Notes: generated by a model not told the origin, from the sequence alone. A DNA stretch of 64,000 bases from Blastococcus_B deserti (GCF_042682525.1 NZ_JBHUHP010000016.1:186001-250000); one strand, 5' to 3'; positions 15,209-23,451 are shown, counted from the stretch's first letter. Made by a program: numbers and translations.

Positions 15209-16232
15209 TGCTCATCCTTCCGATGCTCGGTCCCCACTGCGGCCGCAGGAGGGTGTCCAGCGCGACAGGGACACCGCCGCGTTCGATGGAGTGCTGCGCC
15301 GCCGCCATCACAGCCGTGGCTTCCACGGGGTGCTCGTACGACAGGGGCGGGCGCCCGGTTCGGGCCGCGCGGAGGAAAACGGCCAGCATCTCGACCATGC
15401 CGACTTCCTTCTGCGCCTCGTTGATGTCTGCCTCCAGATAGCCGTCCTTGCCGTACAACGTCACCTGCCGCACGGCTGACGTGTCCCGGAGTGCGTTCAC
15501 GACGAGCACCTCTCCGCTCCGGTAGGTGACCGTGATGACCCGGGCGGCCTCGGTCTCCAGTGCGCACACGGTGGCCGCACCGGTACCGAGCAGGAACTGA
15601 CCCGTCTCGACCATGTGCGTGACGTAGAAGAAGGGGCCGTCGACGTAGGGACCGGTGGCTACGCAGGTCCGTAGCCCGCCCAACTCATGCGCCCGGCGGT
15701 GGACCTCGCCGACGGCCGGGGACCACTTCCACGGCGACGACGTGAACAGCACCGCGCCGGTCTCCTCGGCGATCGCCACCAGCTCGCGAGCCTCGGGGAT
15801 CGACTCCGTGAAGGGCTTGTCCACGAACACGGGTACACCAGCCCGGAGGAACGGCCGGGCGAGCGCGGCGTGGTCGCTGCCCCGCCAGGTGCATATCAGC
15901 ACGGCGTCCACCTGTCCCACCAGAACCTCGGGCCGGTCGACGACGCGCTCGACCCCGGTCCGGTCGGCCCACTGGCGCGCCAGCTCGGGATCTTGACCCC
16001 ACCAGGCGACCACGCGAGCGGGACCGAGGTCAGGGTGAGACACCAGATCGCTCCCTGACGCCGACGCTGGACGCCATCCGCTGGGACAGCTCACCGCGGG
16101 AGCCGGCATGCCGCCCACGGCGGCGGAGTGGTCGACGTCCGCCTTCGCAGGCACGGTCCCAGGTGCAGCGTTCAGCAACGAGGCGTACTCGAGTGCATGG
16201 AGAAGGTCCGTGCCCAGCATCCCCAAGCGCAT
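15189..16232 (-). CDS. Gfo/Idh/MocA-family oxidoreductase with N-terminal insertion, 347 aa
   Basis: The NAD(P)-binding half shows GMLGTDLLHALEYASLLN and, much later, ARVVAWWGQDPELARQWADR. Between them lies an extra stretch of roughly 45 residues, rich in Ala, Pro and Ser, not usual in this family. The catalytic-lysine motif is VDKPFTES (E-K-P variant D-K-P). The C-terminal substrate half appears complete (KWSPAVGEVHRRAHELGG, then YVTHMVETG). GGAGG five bases before ATG 16232 sets the start. It is first in the minus-strand run and probably oxidises a sugar or polyol taken up by the importer (inference). Confidence 0.82.
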   Translation of the reverse strand: MRLGMLGTDLLHALEYASLLNAAPGTVPAKADVDHSAAVGGMPAPAVSCPSGWRPASASGSDLVSHPDLGPARVVAWWGQDPELARQWADRTGVERVVDRPEVLVGQVDAVLICTWRGSDHAALARPFLRAGVPVFVDKPFTESIPEARELVAIAEETGAVLFTSSPWKWSPAVGEVHRRAHELGGLRTCVATGPYVDGPFFYVTHMVETGQFLLGTGAATVCALETEAARVITVTYRSGEVLVVNALRDTSAVRQVTLYGKDGYLEADINEAQKEVGMVEMLAVFLRAARTGRPPLSYEHPVEATAVMAAAQHSIERGGVPVALDTLLRPQWGPSIGRMSNEQQAY

Positions 16233-16252
16233 GAGCGCCTCCACCGTCGAAC

Positions 16253-16330
16253 TTTGTCTGACAAACCTCACCAGCACCGCGACGTTAAGTGACACCGGTC
16301 ACCACGTCAAGATTGAGTTTGTCAGACCTT
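16253..16330. promoter_or_regulatory. Divergent promoter with operator-like palindromes
   Basis: In the 140-bp gap between the two oxidoreductase genes, TTTGTC-T-GACAAA (16253-16265) is a perfect palindrome. TTTGTC-A-GACCTT (16318-16330) repeats its left arm and part of the right. Midway, GTGAC-ACCG-GTCAC (16289-16302) is a second perfect inverted repeat, with outer GACGT/ACGTC arms. These are candidate sites for the UTRA-GntR protein encoded in the cluster (inference). Confidence 0.6.
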
Positions 16331-16372
16331 TCGTTTAGGATTGCGCCGCCAGACCGAACCAAGGGAGCGAGC

Positions 16373-17422
16373 GTGGCGTCCTCAAATCCGATCCGTGTGG
16401 CGGTGGTCGGGGCAGGCGACATCGCCCGCCAGGCCCATCTCCCGGCGTGGGCGACACGCACGGATGCGCGCGTTGACGTCCTCGTGGACCGGAACATCGA
16501 GCGGGCCCGCGGCATGGCCCAGGAGTTCGGCGTACCCCGAGTGGAGAGCTCCCTGGGCGCTGTCTCGGAGCAAGTCGACGCTGTCGACCTGTGCGTGCCG
16601 CCTGACCTGCACTGCACGTTGACCCTCGAGGCCCTCGAAGCAGGACTGCATGTCCTCGTCGAGAAGCCGGTGGCGACCGATCCGCGCGACGCCGTGCGCA
16701 TGCAACGAGCGGCCGAGCGGGCCGACCGCACCGTCATGGTTGCCGAGAACTGGTTGTTCTCCTCCGCCCGACGGATCGCCGAGCGCACCATTGACGACCT
16801 CGGGCTCGGCCGCCCCTTCCTCGTCAAGGCCTGGCACGAGAGTGCCCTTTACATCGCCGAGGAGGGGCTGGTGCCGGCGTGGACCTTCTCGGCCGAGTCG
16901 GCGGGGGCCGGCTACCTGATGCAGGCAGGCATACATACCTTTTCACTGCTCGAGGCCATGCTCGGGCCGGTCGAACGGATCACGGCGGCGACCGATCGAG
17001 CGGCCCCTCCCGGCAAGGCCCCGATGGACAGCACGACCGTCGTGTCCGCCGAGTTGGCCGGCGACACGCTCGCCTCCGTCGTTCTGACAGGTCGTTCGCG
17101 CCAGGCCGGCCCCCGCCGGTTGGGCTTCCAGTTCTTCTTCCCCGCGGGAGTCGTGGAGTTCGACGTCTGGAGCGGGGCGGTCTCCTACACGCTCGAGGGG
17201 CGCCAGCAAGTGGTGGAGACCGGGTCCTCCTCCATGGGCTTCCGGGAAGAAGTCGACCATTTCCTGTACTGCGTGGCCACGGGCACCCAGCCGGAGTCCA
17301 GCGTGCCGCGGCTTCGACGGACGCTCGAGACCGTGCTGGCCGCGTACGAGGCCGCCGCCACGGGCCGCTGGTTGCAGGTGGACCAGTATGCGGAAGAACT
17401 CATCACGGAGGAACCGGCGTGA
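16373..17422 (+). CDS. Gfo/Idh/MocA-family oxidoreductase, 349 aa
   Basis: The Rossmann start is canonical: IRVAVVGAGDIARQAHLPAW. The catalytic motif is HVLVEKPVAT, and the C-terminal half has the substrate-domain layout with MQAGIHTFSLLEAMLG, in which the conserved G/D-x-H histidine is present. GTG 16373 has GGGAG upstream. Members are NAD(P)-dependent dehydrogenases acting on sugars, inositols and their derivatives. It is divergent from the importer operon and overlaps the following hydrolase gene by four bases, so it belongs to the same catabolic unit. Confidence 0.88.
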   Translation: MASSNPIRVAVVGAGDIARQAHLPAWATRTDARVDVLVDRNIERARGMAQEFGVPRVESSLGAVSEQVDAVDLCVPPDLHCTLTLEALEAGLHVLVEKPVATDPRDAVRMQRAAERADRTVMVAENWLFSSARRIAERTIDDLGLGRPFLVKAWHESALYIAEEGLVPAWTFSAESAGAGYLMQAGIHTFSLLEAMLGPVERITAATDRAAPPGKAPMDSTTVVSAELAGDTLASVVLTGRSRQAGPRRLGFQFFFPAGVVEFDVWSGAVSYTLEGRQQVVETGSSSMGFREEVDHFLYCVATGTQPESSVPRLRRTLETVLAAYEAAATGRWLQVDQYAEELITEEPA

Positions 17423-18330
17423 CATCGGACCCAGCCCGCCGGCGGGGACTGCTGTCCGCGTACCGCGACGACGAACCGCTGGTCAAGGCCCGACTCGTCC
17501 GTCCCGAGGACTTCGGCAGCGCCTCCACCGGCGCGGCGAGGCTCCGGTGCTGGCTGGCGGGGACCGGCACGCCGGCTGTCATCGACGGCCGGCATGGCCC
17601 GTCCACCGTCATCTCGGCCGGGGACGACGTCGTCATGGTCGACACCGGCAACGGTTGCGCCTACCAACTGCTCCGGCTGGGATGGCAACCGCAGGACGTG
17701 ACGCACGTCCTGATCACGCATCACCACCTCGACCACAACGTGGACCTCGGCTTCCTCCTCATGGCGCCGTGGGTCCACGGGACGCAGCGACGACCGCCCG
17801 TCGTCATCGGCCCGCCCGGGACCGAACAGTTCCTCAACCGCGTCTTCGCCGCCCACGACTACGACGTCCGCTCTCGCATGCCCCACGGCTATTCGCTCGA
17901 CGCACTGGGGGTGTCCGTCGTGGAGGTGCACCACGGCACGACGCTCCACTTCGGACGCTGGCAAGTCACCGCCGTCGAGGTCGAACACTCACCTGTCGAA
18001 GATGCGTTCGGCTTCGTCATCCGGTCCGGGAGCCGGTCCATCGCCATCTCCGGCGACACGCGACCGTGTGAGAGGTTGATCGAGGCCGCGCAGGGCGCCG
18101 ACCTGCTGATCCACGAGGCACTGTTTCCCGGTTGGGGCATCCCCGACTACCACACCAGCGTGCACGACGTCGGTCGCGTGGCCCAGGAGGCCGGCGTCAC
18201 GTCCCTCGCGCTGACCCACCTCATCCCCGGCCACCTTCCCGACACGGCGTGGGCGGAGATCGTCCGCCGCGACTACACCGGCGAGCTGATGGTGGGCCGC
18301 GACCTTCTCCCAGTCTGCGATCTGATCTGA
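17419..18330 (+). CDS. Metallo-beta-lactamase-fold hydrolase (RNase Z/arylsulfatase-like), 303 aa
   Basis: The zinc motif H-x-H-x-D-H is seen as HHHLDH (His101, His103, Asp105, His106). VEHSPVEDAFGFVI supplies the next metal ligand region, SGDTRPCERLIEAAQGADLL carries the bridging Asp, and LTHLIPGH the last His. The layout is that of the RNase Z/arylsulfatase-like MBL branch. It starts at GTG 17419, overlapping the dehydrogenase stop, with GGAGGAA four bases upstream. The substrate is unknown; a lactone, ester or sulfate ester would fit the neighbours (inference). Confidence 0.85.
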   Translation: MTSDPARRRGLLSAYRDDEPLVKARLVRPEDFGSASTGAARLRCWLAGTGTPAVIDGRHGPSTVISAGDDVVMVDTGNGCAYQLLRLGWQPQDVTHVLITHHHLDHNVDLGFLLMAPWVHGTQRRPPVVIGPPGTEQFLNRVFAAHDYDVRSRMPHGYSLDALGVSVVEVHHGTTLHFGRWQVTAVEVEHSPVEDAFGFVIRSGSRSIAISGDTRPCERLIEAAQGADLLIHEALFPGWGIPDYHTSVHDVGRVAQEAGVTSLALTHLIPGHLPDTAWAEIVRRDYTGELMVGRDLLPVCDLI

Positions 18331-18366
18331 AGCTCGGAAAGCGTTCCCGGTGACCGAGATGCTGCT

Positions 18367-20013
18367 TTGAGCGCGCGCACCGTGCCGCGGCGACGATTGC
18401 GTCCGCCGATGCCGACCCGCGGGGACGTCGTGGCGGGGCTGAGTGTGGCGCTGATTCTGCTCCCCCAGGGCATGGCCTACGCCCAGCTCGCCGGGCTGCC
18501 GCCGATCCAGGGGCTCTACGCCGCTGCTGCGGCGCCGATCTTCGCCTCCTTCGTCGGCTCCTCGCCCTATCTGCAGACCGGTCCCGTGGCGATGACGAGC
18601 CTGCTGACCCTCGGAGCCCTGACCCCGCTCGCACCGGAGAACTCCACGGAGTTGGTCGCCTACGCCGCCGTGCTGGCCGTGGTGGTCGGGGTCGTGCGCC
18701 TGCTCTTGGGGCTGCTGCGCGCGGGCGCCTTCGCCTATCTGCTCTCCGAGCCGGCGATCAACGGCTTCCTGGTCGGCGGCGCGATCCTGATCGTGGCCTC
18801 GCAGGTGCCGCCGCTGCTCGATCTCGACTCCGAGTCGGCCAACCCGCTGGGGGCCGCGGCCGCGGCACTGGCGCGCCCGGCCGCGTGGGAGCTGGCCGCG
18901 CTCTGCCTGGGGCTGGCGACGGTGCTCTTCCTGGTCCTGTCCCGCCGCCTCGGTCCCCTGTTCCCCGCTGTACCCCTGGTCGCCGCCGCCGGAGTGGTGG
19001 TCGGCGGCCTCACCGCCTACCCCGGTGACCTGGTCGGCGACATCCCCACGGGCCTGCCGCCCGTCACTTTCGACCTCATGTGGTCGGCGCTGCCGCAACT
19101 GCTCGTGCCCGGTGCCGTGATCGCGATCGTCGGCTTCGCCGAGCCGGTGGCGATCGCCCGCCGGTTCGCCGCCGAGGACCGACAGCACTGGCACCCCGAC
19201 CGCGAACTCATCGGCCAGGGACTGGCGAACGTGGCCGCCGGCTTCGCTGGCGGATATCCCACCGGGGGGTCGCTGTCCCGGTCCTCGCTGAACCGGGCCG
19301 CGGGTGCGACGACGCGCTGGTCGGGTGCCATCACCGGCCTGCTCGTGCTCGCCGCCCTGCCGATCGCCGACGTCCTCTCCCCGCTCCCCCGGACGGTGCT
19401 CGCCGGGCTGGTCCTCACCGCAGCGCTGCCACTGCTCGACCCCCGCGTGTTCAGCCGCCAGTGGCGGCTCTCCCGCCCGCAGACCGGCGTCGCCGTCGCC
19501 ACCTTTGTCGCCACGCTGGCCTTCGCCCCGCGTATCGAACGTGGGGTTCTCGTCGGCGTGGCCCTGGCGGTCGCCGTCCACCTGTGGCGCGAGCTGCGGT
19601 TGCACGTGCAGGCCGAGCTCACCGTCGACGGGACACTGCACCTGCGACCGCAGGGGGTTCTCTACTACGCATCCGCCCCGGCGCTGCAGGACCAGCTCGT
19701 CGAGGTCGTCGCCTGTCATCCCGGCACCCGTCGCATCGTCCTGCACCTGAACGAACTGGGCCGCATCGACCTGTCGGGCATGCTCACGATCCGGGCGGTC
19801 CTCCAGGACCTCCACCTGCCGGTCACCCTCGGCGACGTCCCCCAGCACGGCCGACGCCTGGTCTCCCGCGTACTGCCGGAGGTCAGCCTGCCGCCGGACG
19901 ACGACCCCCGTGAACGCGATACCGACGTCCTCGGCGGTGCCGACACCACGACCGCGGACGGCCGCGGCCCCGGCGGTGGGCGCGGCCCCTCCCGCCGCCG
20001 GATGTCGCGCTGA
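18367..20013 (+). CDS. SulP-family anion transporter with STAS domain, 548 aa
   Basis: The N-terminal transmembrane part carries the SulP signature (LIPQG-like LLPQGMAYAQLAGLPPIQG, then LYAAAAAPIFASFVGSS) and about 10-12 membrane helices to roughly residue 410. A short STAS domain follows (HPGTRRIVLHLNELGRIDLS, then GMLTIRAVL), and a disordered Gly/Arg-rich tail. SulP proteins move sulfate, bicarbonate or other anions. The start is TTG 18367. The gene lies 36 bp after the MBL hydrolase and may be read with it; if that hydrolase released sulfate the pairing would make sense, but this is speculation. Its stop codon lies in a repeat copy. Confidence 0.88.
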   Translation: MSARTVPRRRLRPPMPTRGDVVAGLSVALILLPQGMAYAQLAGLPPIQGLYAAAAAPIFASFVGSSPYLQTGPVAMTSLLTLGALTPLAPENSTELVAYAAVLAVVVGVVRLLLGLLRAGAFAYLLSEPAINGFLVGGAILIVASQVPPLLDLDSESANPLGAAAAALARPAAWELAALCLGLATVLFLVLSRRLGPLFPAVPLVAAAGVVVGGLTAYPGDLVGDIPTGLPPVTFDLMWSALPQLLVPGAVIAIVGFAEPVAIARRFAAEDRQHWHPDRELIGQGLANVAAGFAGGYPTGGSLSRSSLNRAAGATTRWSGAITGLLVLAALPIADVLSPLPRTVLAGLVLTAALPLLDPRVFSRQWRLSRPQTGVAVATFVATLAFAPRIERGVLVGVALAVAVHLWRELRLHVQAELTVDGTLHLRPQGVLYYASAPALQDQLVEVVACHPGTRRIVLHLNELGRIDLSGMLTIRAVLQDLHLPVTLGDVPQHGRRLVSRVLPEVSLPPDDDPRERDTDVLGGADTTTADGRGPGGGRGPSRRRMSR

Positions 20014-20113
20014 GGCACGAGAACGGCACGGCATCCGCCCGACTTGCGCTGACCCGCTCGGAAACCCAAGCCTGCCAAGCTGGCAATGCCGGTTCCATCC
20101 CGGTGTGGGGCGT
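20009..20113 (+). repeat. GAGGCACG repeat plus tRNA-Gly(GCC)-like 3' half
   Basis: A copy of the GAGGCACG repeat (20009-20052) is followed by CCCAAGCCTGCCAAGCTGGC (20065-20084) and a degenerate T-arm, GCCGGTTCCATCCCGGTG. It aligns along its length with 665-714 but has a GCC-type anticodon loop. The T-loop mutation (TTCCATC) and wrong acceptor strand mean it is not a functional tRNA. It is the possible distal attachment relic of a 19.4-kb segment. The rest of the gap to 20358 shows no gene. Confidence 0.5.
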
Positions 20114-20358
20114 CCCCGTGACCCATGGGGTCACGCGGGCGCGGCTCCCGCGCGATGCCCTCCATCCCCGCAGCCCCCGGCCCTCCCCTCCAGGGCTCAC
20201 GGGTACATGCTCCGGAGACGGGCTCACAGATGCGTGCCCGGCGGAGATGCGGGGACGAACGCCCCGACGTCCTTCTGTCCGTCCCCGCACGAAGCCACCG
20301 CGACCGCCGGACGCGGTGCCACGCCACGCCGATGGGCCCTTCCCCATCCCCTGTGTGC

Positions 20359-20952
20359 TCACGGAGTGGGCAGCGGGCACACCGCGGGGTCCGGGCCCGG
20401 GGCCGGAACCGTCAGCGGGCCATCGGCCGGCGCACCGAGGATGGTCGCGATCACCCTGGTGTTACCGGTCCCGGGGTTGAACGCGGTGTGCACGTTGGTT
20501 CCGCCCGCGTCGACGAGCGCCTCGCCGGCGCGGTACTCGCGGTCGACGCAGTCAGCGGCCAGCCGGTAGACGAACTCGCCCTCCGCCACGTTGATCAGCA
20601 CCGGGCCGGGGTGGGTGTGCCAGGGGAACACCCCGCCGGGCGGGATCGTGATCTCCAAGGTGGCGATCGTCGACGCGTCCTTGACGGTCACGACCTCCTC
20701 CGCCCGCCCGTCGAACCGGAACCGGATCTGGGTGCCGACGTCGTCGGTGAACGTCGACCGCGGACCGACCGGCGTAGTGGTGATGTCTGCGTGACCGTGG
20801 TCCCCCTGTTCTGCGACGACCGTGCCTCCGTATCCGGTCAGGACGCCGAGCACCAGGAGGCCGGCGACCGTGGGCGCGGCGACGAAGGCGGCCCGGCGGC
20901 GCATGGCGCGCGACAGCGGGCGACGGGTGCTGGTGGGGTCGGTGTCGGGCAT
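20359..20952 (-). CDS. Membrane-anchored cupin-domain protein, 197 aa
   Basis: A cytoplasmic basic N-terminus precedes one hydrophobic helix (about residues 22-48), which could be a signal anchor. The exported part holds a cupin barrel with the first motif GGVFPWHTHPGPVLINVAEG (two His plus the later Glu) and a weaker second motif around NVHTAFNPG. Small cupins bind a metal and can be isomerases, dioxygenases or sensors; nothing here decides which. It lies 22 bp after the SnoaL-like gene on the same strand and is probably co-transcribed with it. Confidence 0.75.
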   Translation of the reverse strand: MPDTDPTSTRRPLSRAMRRRAAFVAAPTVAGLLVLGVLTGYGGTVVAEQGDHGHADITTTPVGPRSTFTDDVGTQIRFRFDGRAEEVVTVKDASTIATLEITIPPGGVFPWHTHPGPVLINVAEGEFVYRLAADCVDREYRAGEALVDAGGTNVHTAFNPGTGNTRVIATILGAPADGPLTVPAPGPDPAVCPLPTP

Positions 20953-20974
20953 GGTGTTCCTCCTCCAGAGGTGA

Positions 20975-21412
20975 TCAACGGTTGACGGCTTCGGTCTCGG
21001 CCGGGGCGGGCAGCAAGCCGACCTGGGTGAGCAGCGCGACGTCGTCGAGGCGGTTCCAGCGCTCGGCCACGCGCTCGCCCCGGAAGCGGAGGATCGTGAT
21101 GCCCTCCACCGCGATGCGCCTACCGGTCCTCGAGGCGCCGAGCAGCTCCCCGGTGTGCGTGCCGGTCAGGGTGAACCGGACCGCGACCCGGTCGCCCTGT
21201 GCGACGACGTCCTCGGCACCGATGTGGGCGTCCGGCATGCCGGCGCGCAGGGCGTGGAAGAACGCCGCGATCCCGTCGCGCCCGGGTGGGACCTGGGGCG
21301 GGAATCCGTGGAAGACGGCGTCCTCGGTGTACAGCCTGGTGACGTAGCCGTCCACGTCGCCTGCGTTGAGCAGGCCGACGGCGGTGGCGACGGTTCTGGC
21401 GTGGTCGGTCAT
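20975..21412 (-). CDS. SnoaL-like/NTF2-fold polyketide-cyclase-type protein, 145 aa
   Basis: The cone-shaped alpha+beta fold is recognisable: an opening helix, then VTRLYTEDAVFHGFPPQVPP, a middle DRVAVRFTLTGTHTGELLG and the closing VEGITILRFRGERVAERWNR. It is typical of the ester-cyclase/SnoaL family, most members of which have unknown substrates. Length is normal. It has its own start at ATG 21412, and the upstream 320 bp hold no gene. Confidence 0.78.
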   Translation of the reverse strand: MTDHARTVATAVGLLNAGDVDGYVTRLYTEDAVFHGFPPQVPPGRDGIAAFFHALRAGMPDAHIGAEDVVAQGDRVAVRFTLTGTHTGELLGASRTGRRIAVEGITILRFRGERVAERWNRLDDVALLTQVGLLPAPAETEAVNR

Positions 21413-21639
21413 GGTTTCTCCTCGAGGTGTTCGTCAGCCCGTCGAGCCGGCGTCGCGAGCCGCTCTCCTCCCATGCCGAGCGCCGGAGGGGAGGTGGGTG
21501 GCCGAGCAGGCGGTGGGGCCCGTCGTCGTGCGGCGCGCCCGGCAACCGGGCGACGCCGGTACCGGCGCGTCGCGGTTACCGAGGCCCGTGGGCACGTGTC
21601 CGGCCCGCGCCGCCGGCCGACCGATTCCCCGGCGTCCGC

Positions 21640-21731
21640 GTCGGGCGCGAGTTCGGCGGCGACGTGCTGGCCGTCGACCTGCGGTCGGTGAACCTGCACC
21701 GGCCCCGCGCCCGGTTCGCCGTGGCGAAGGG
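21640..21731 (-). repeat. Duplicated sequence, copy A (methyltransferase 3' flank)
   Basis: This stretch, together with the last codons of the methyltransferase gene (to about 21780), aligns over some 115 bp with 24808-24925. Shared runs include GCGGTCGGTG and ACAGCAGG-N-ACTCGGCCGGGT. It is the downstream flank of the intact gene; the other copy sits beside a truncated gene end. Otherwise 21413-21731 shows no gene. Confidence 0.6.
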
Positions 21732-22571
21732 TCAGCGCTTGCGGGCGGTGAACAGCAGGTACTCGGCCGGGTACGCCGTCCGGCCGGGCGTGTCGGAGCG
21801 GTTCCAGGCGGTGAGCAGCTGCAGGAGGTCGCGATCCAGCGCTACCACCCGGTCGTGATCAGCGGCGTTGTAGTCGTACACCGCGATGATCGGGCCGTAG
21901 TTGCGTTTCCAGTACTCCCGGAACGCCGCCGGGTCCGGGCTGACGTCCATCACGACGGTCTGCCGCCGCATCTCGACGTCGGTGATCCGGTCGCCGAAGA
22001 GCGCCCGGACGTGCTCCTCGTCGCCCCATCGGGGCGGGGGCGTGGCCCCGGGCGGGGACGGCGGCGCATACGGGCTCAGCGTCCTGAACACCTGGCCGAT
22101 GAAGCCCTCCGGCGTCCAGTTGATCATCCCGATCGTCCCGCCCGGCCGGGTGACCCGCACGAGCTCGTCGGCGACGGTCTGGTGGCGCGGGGCGAACATC
22201 GCTCCGACGCAGGACAGGACGACGTCGAAGCTGTCCTCCGGGTAGGGCAGCGCCTCGGCGTCGCCCTGCGCCCACTCCAGCTCGACACCGTGCTCGGCGG
22301 CGGCCGCGCGGCCGGCGTCGAACAGCTCGGGGGTCAGGTCGGATGCGACCACGGTGGCGCCGGTGGCGGCGGCCGGGATCGCAGCGTTGCCCGATCCGGC
22401 GGCCACGTCGAGCACGCGCTGGCCGGCGCGGACCCCGGTCGCCTCGACGAGCGTCGCCCCGAGCGTCGGGATCAGCTGGGCAGCCACGGCGGGGTAGTCG
22501 CCGGAGGCCCACACGGCGCGGTGCCTGGCCTTCACGGCCTGGTCGGCGGTCTGGTCGATCGTGCTGGTCAT
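21732..22571 (-). CDS. Class I SAM-dependent methyltransferase, 279 aa
   Basis: The SAM-binding motif I is VLDVAAGSGNAAIPAA, motif II is TVVASDLTPELF, and the post-I region carries WAQGDAEALPYPEDSFDVVL, all in the UbiE/COQ5-like arrangement. The C-terminal third has a cap region with YPAEYLLFTARKR at the end. ATG 22571 has AAGGGAA upstream; the longer frame was rejected. The substrate is unknown. The gene is followed 62 bp upstream by a PIG-L deacetylase on the same strand, so the two may be co-expressed. Confidence 0.88.
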   Translation of the reverse strand: MTSTIDQTADQAVKARHRAVWASGDYPAVAAQLIPTLGATLVEATGVRAGQRVLDVAAGSGNAAIPAAATGATVVASDLTPELFDAGRAAAAEHGVELEWAQGDAEALPYPEDSFDVVLSCVGAMFAPRHQTVADELVRVTRPGGTIGMINWTPEGFIGQVFRTLSPYAPPSPPGATPPPRWGDEEHVRALFGDRITDVEMRRQTVVMDVSPDPAAFREYWKRNYGPIIAVYDYNAADHDRVVALDRDLLQLLTAWNRSDTPGRTAYPAEYLLFTARKR

Positions 22572-22633
22572 GATCTTCCCTTCTCGGCTTCCGTCTCGGA
22601 CGCACGGGATCTCGCTGTGGGTTCTGGCAGGTG

Positions 22634-23377
22634 TCACACGCCCGGGAGCTGGATGCGGCCGAACGCGACGGCATGCCGGACGCCGATCGCCGGCCCAGCC
22701 CTCGCGGTGAGCCGACGCACGAACGCGTCGGGATCGAACTCACGGCCCAGCCCCTCCAGGTAGGCCTCGTGCGCGCGCAGTGAGTCGACGCCGGCATCGA
22801 CGGTGTCGGTGACGTCGACGGCGTGGGTGGGCTCGCTCGCGCCCATGACGTAGACGTGGCGGACCCCGCCCCACGGCTCGAAGCCCTCGCCCAGCAGCTC
22901 CGGGAAGATCCACCGGTTGCCGGCGTCGCGGGCGGCGTCGAGCACCGCCACGCCGACGGCGCGGTGGTCGGCCTGGTTGACGATCCGCTGCCCGGCGGCC
23001 ATGCCGTACGTCAGCTCGTAGGTCGCGGTGACCAGCACCTCCGGCCGGAACCGGCGGATCTGGCGGGCGATGTCGCGGCGCAGGTCCAGGCAGAGCTCGA
23101 CGACGCCGTCGCGATGGCCGAGGAACGTCACGTCCTGCACCCCGACGATCGCGGCGCTCGTGATCTGCTCCTTCTGCCGCAGCGGCCCTGCCTGGCCTGG
23201 CTCGAGCCCGTCGATGCCGGCCTCGCCGTCGGTCACGATCACGTAGCCCACGGTCTTGCCACTGCGGGTCCAGCGCGCGATCGCGCTCCCGGCGCCGTAC
23301 TCCAGGTCGTCGGGGTGGGCGACGACCGCCATCGCGCGCGCCCAGTCCTCGGGAACGACCTCTAGCTGTCGGCTCAT
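22634..23377 (-). CDS. PIG-L/LmbE-family zinc deacetylase, 247 aa
   Basis: The zinc-binding motif AHPDDLE begins at residue 20, and the second ligand region is QADHRAVGVAVLDAARDA. The fold matches GlcNAc deacetylases such as MshB and Mca of mycothiol metabolism, and LmbE-type enzymes of antibiotic pathways. This protein is shorter than MshB and Mca and sits outside any mycothiol operon, so I assign only the family. Its start codon abuts one arm of a 13-bp inverted repeat shared with the divergent glyoxalase-fold gene. Confidence 0.85.
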   Translation of the reverse strand: MSRQLEVVPEDWARAMAVVAHPDDLEYGAGSAIARWTRSGKTVGYVIVTDGEAGIDGLEPGQAGPLRQKEQITSAAIVGVQDVTFLGHRDGVVELCLDLRRDIARQIRRFRPEVLVTATYELTYGMAAGQRIVNQADHRAVGVAVLDAARDAGNRWIFPELLGEGFEPWGGVRHVYVMGASEPTHAVDVTDTVDAGVDSLRAHEAYLEGLGREFDPDAFVRRLTARAGPAIGVRHAVAFGRIQLPGV

Positions 23378-23451
23378 GCCCGTACTGACGGCGACCTCCG
23401 GCGAGGGACGCAGCCGTGCGTCCGACGCCCGCCGGCCGCGTCAGTACGGGC
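23378..23451. promoter_or_regulatory. Nested inverted repeats in divergent promoter
   Basis: GCCCGTACTGACG (23378-23390) and CGTCAGTACGGGC (23439-23451) form a perfect 13-bp inverted repeat 48 bases apart. Between them GGACGCA-GCCG-TGCGTCC (23406-23423) is a second, tighter hairpin. The left arm touches the PIG-L start codon and the right arm ends 43 bases before the plus-strand gene, so bound protein or RNA structure could control both genes. Confidence 0.6.

Noticed and set aside
17989..20034. 681-codon open frame on the minus strand
   Set aside because: Antisense to the SulP transporter, whose membrane helices and STAS domain are unmistakable.
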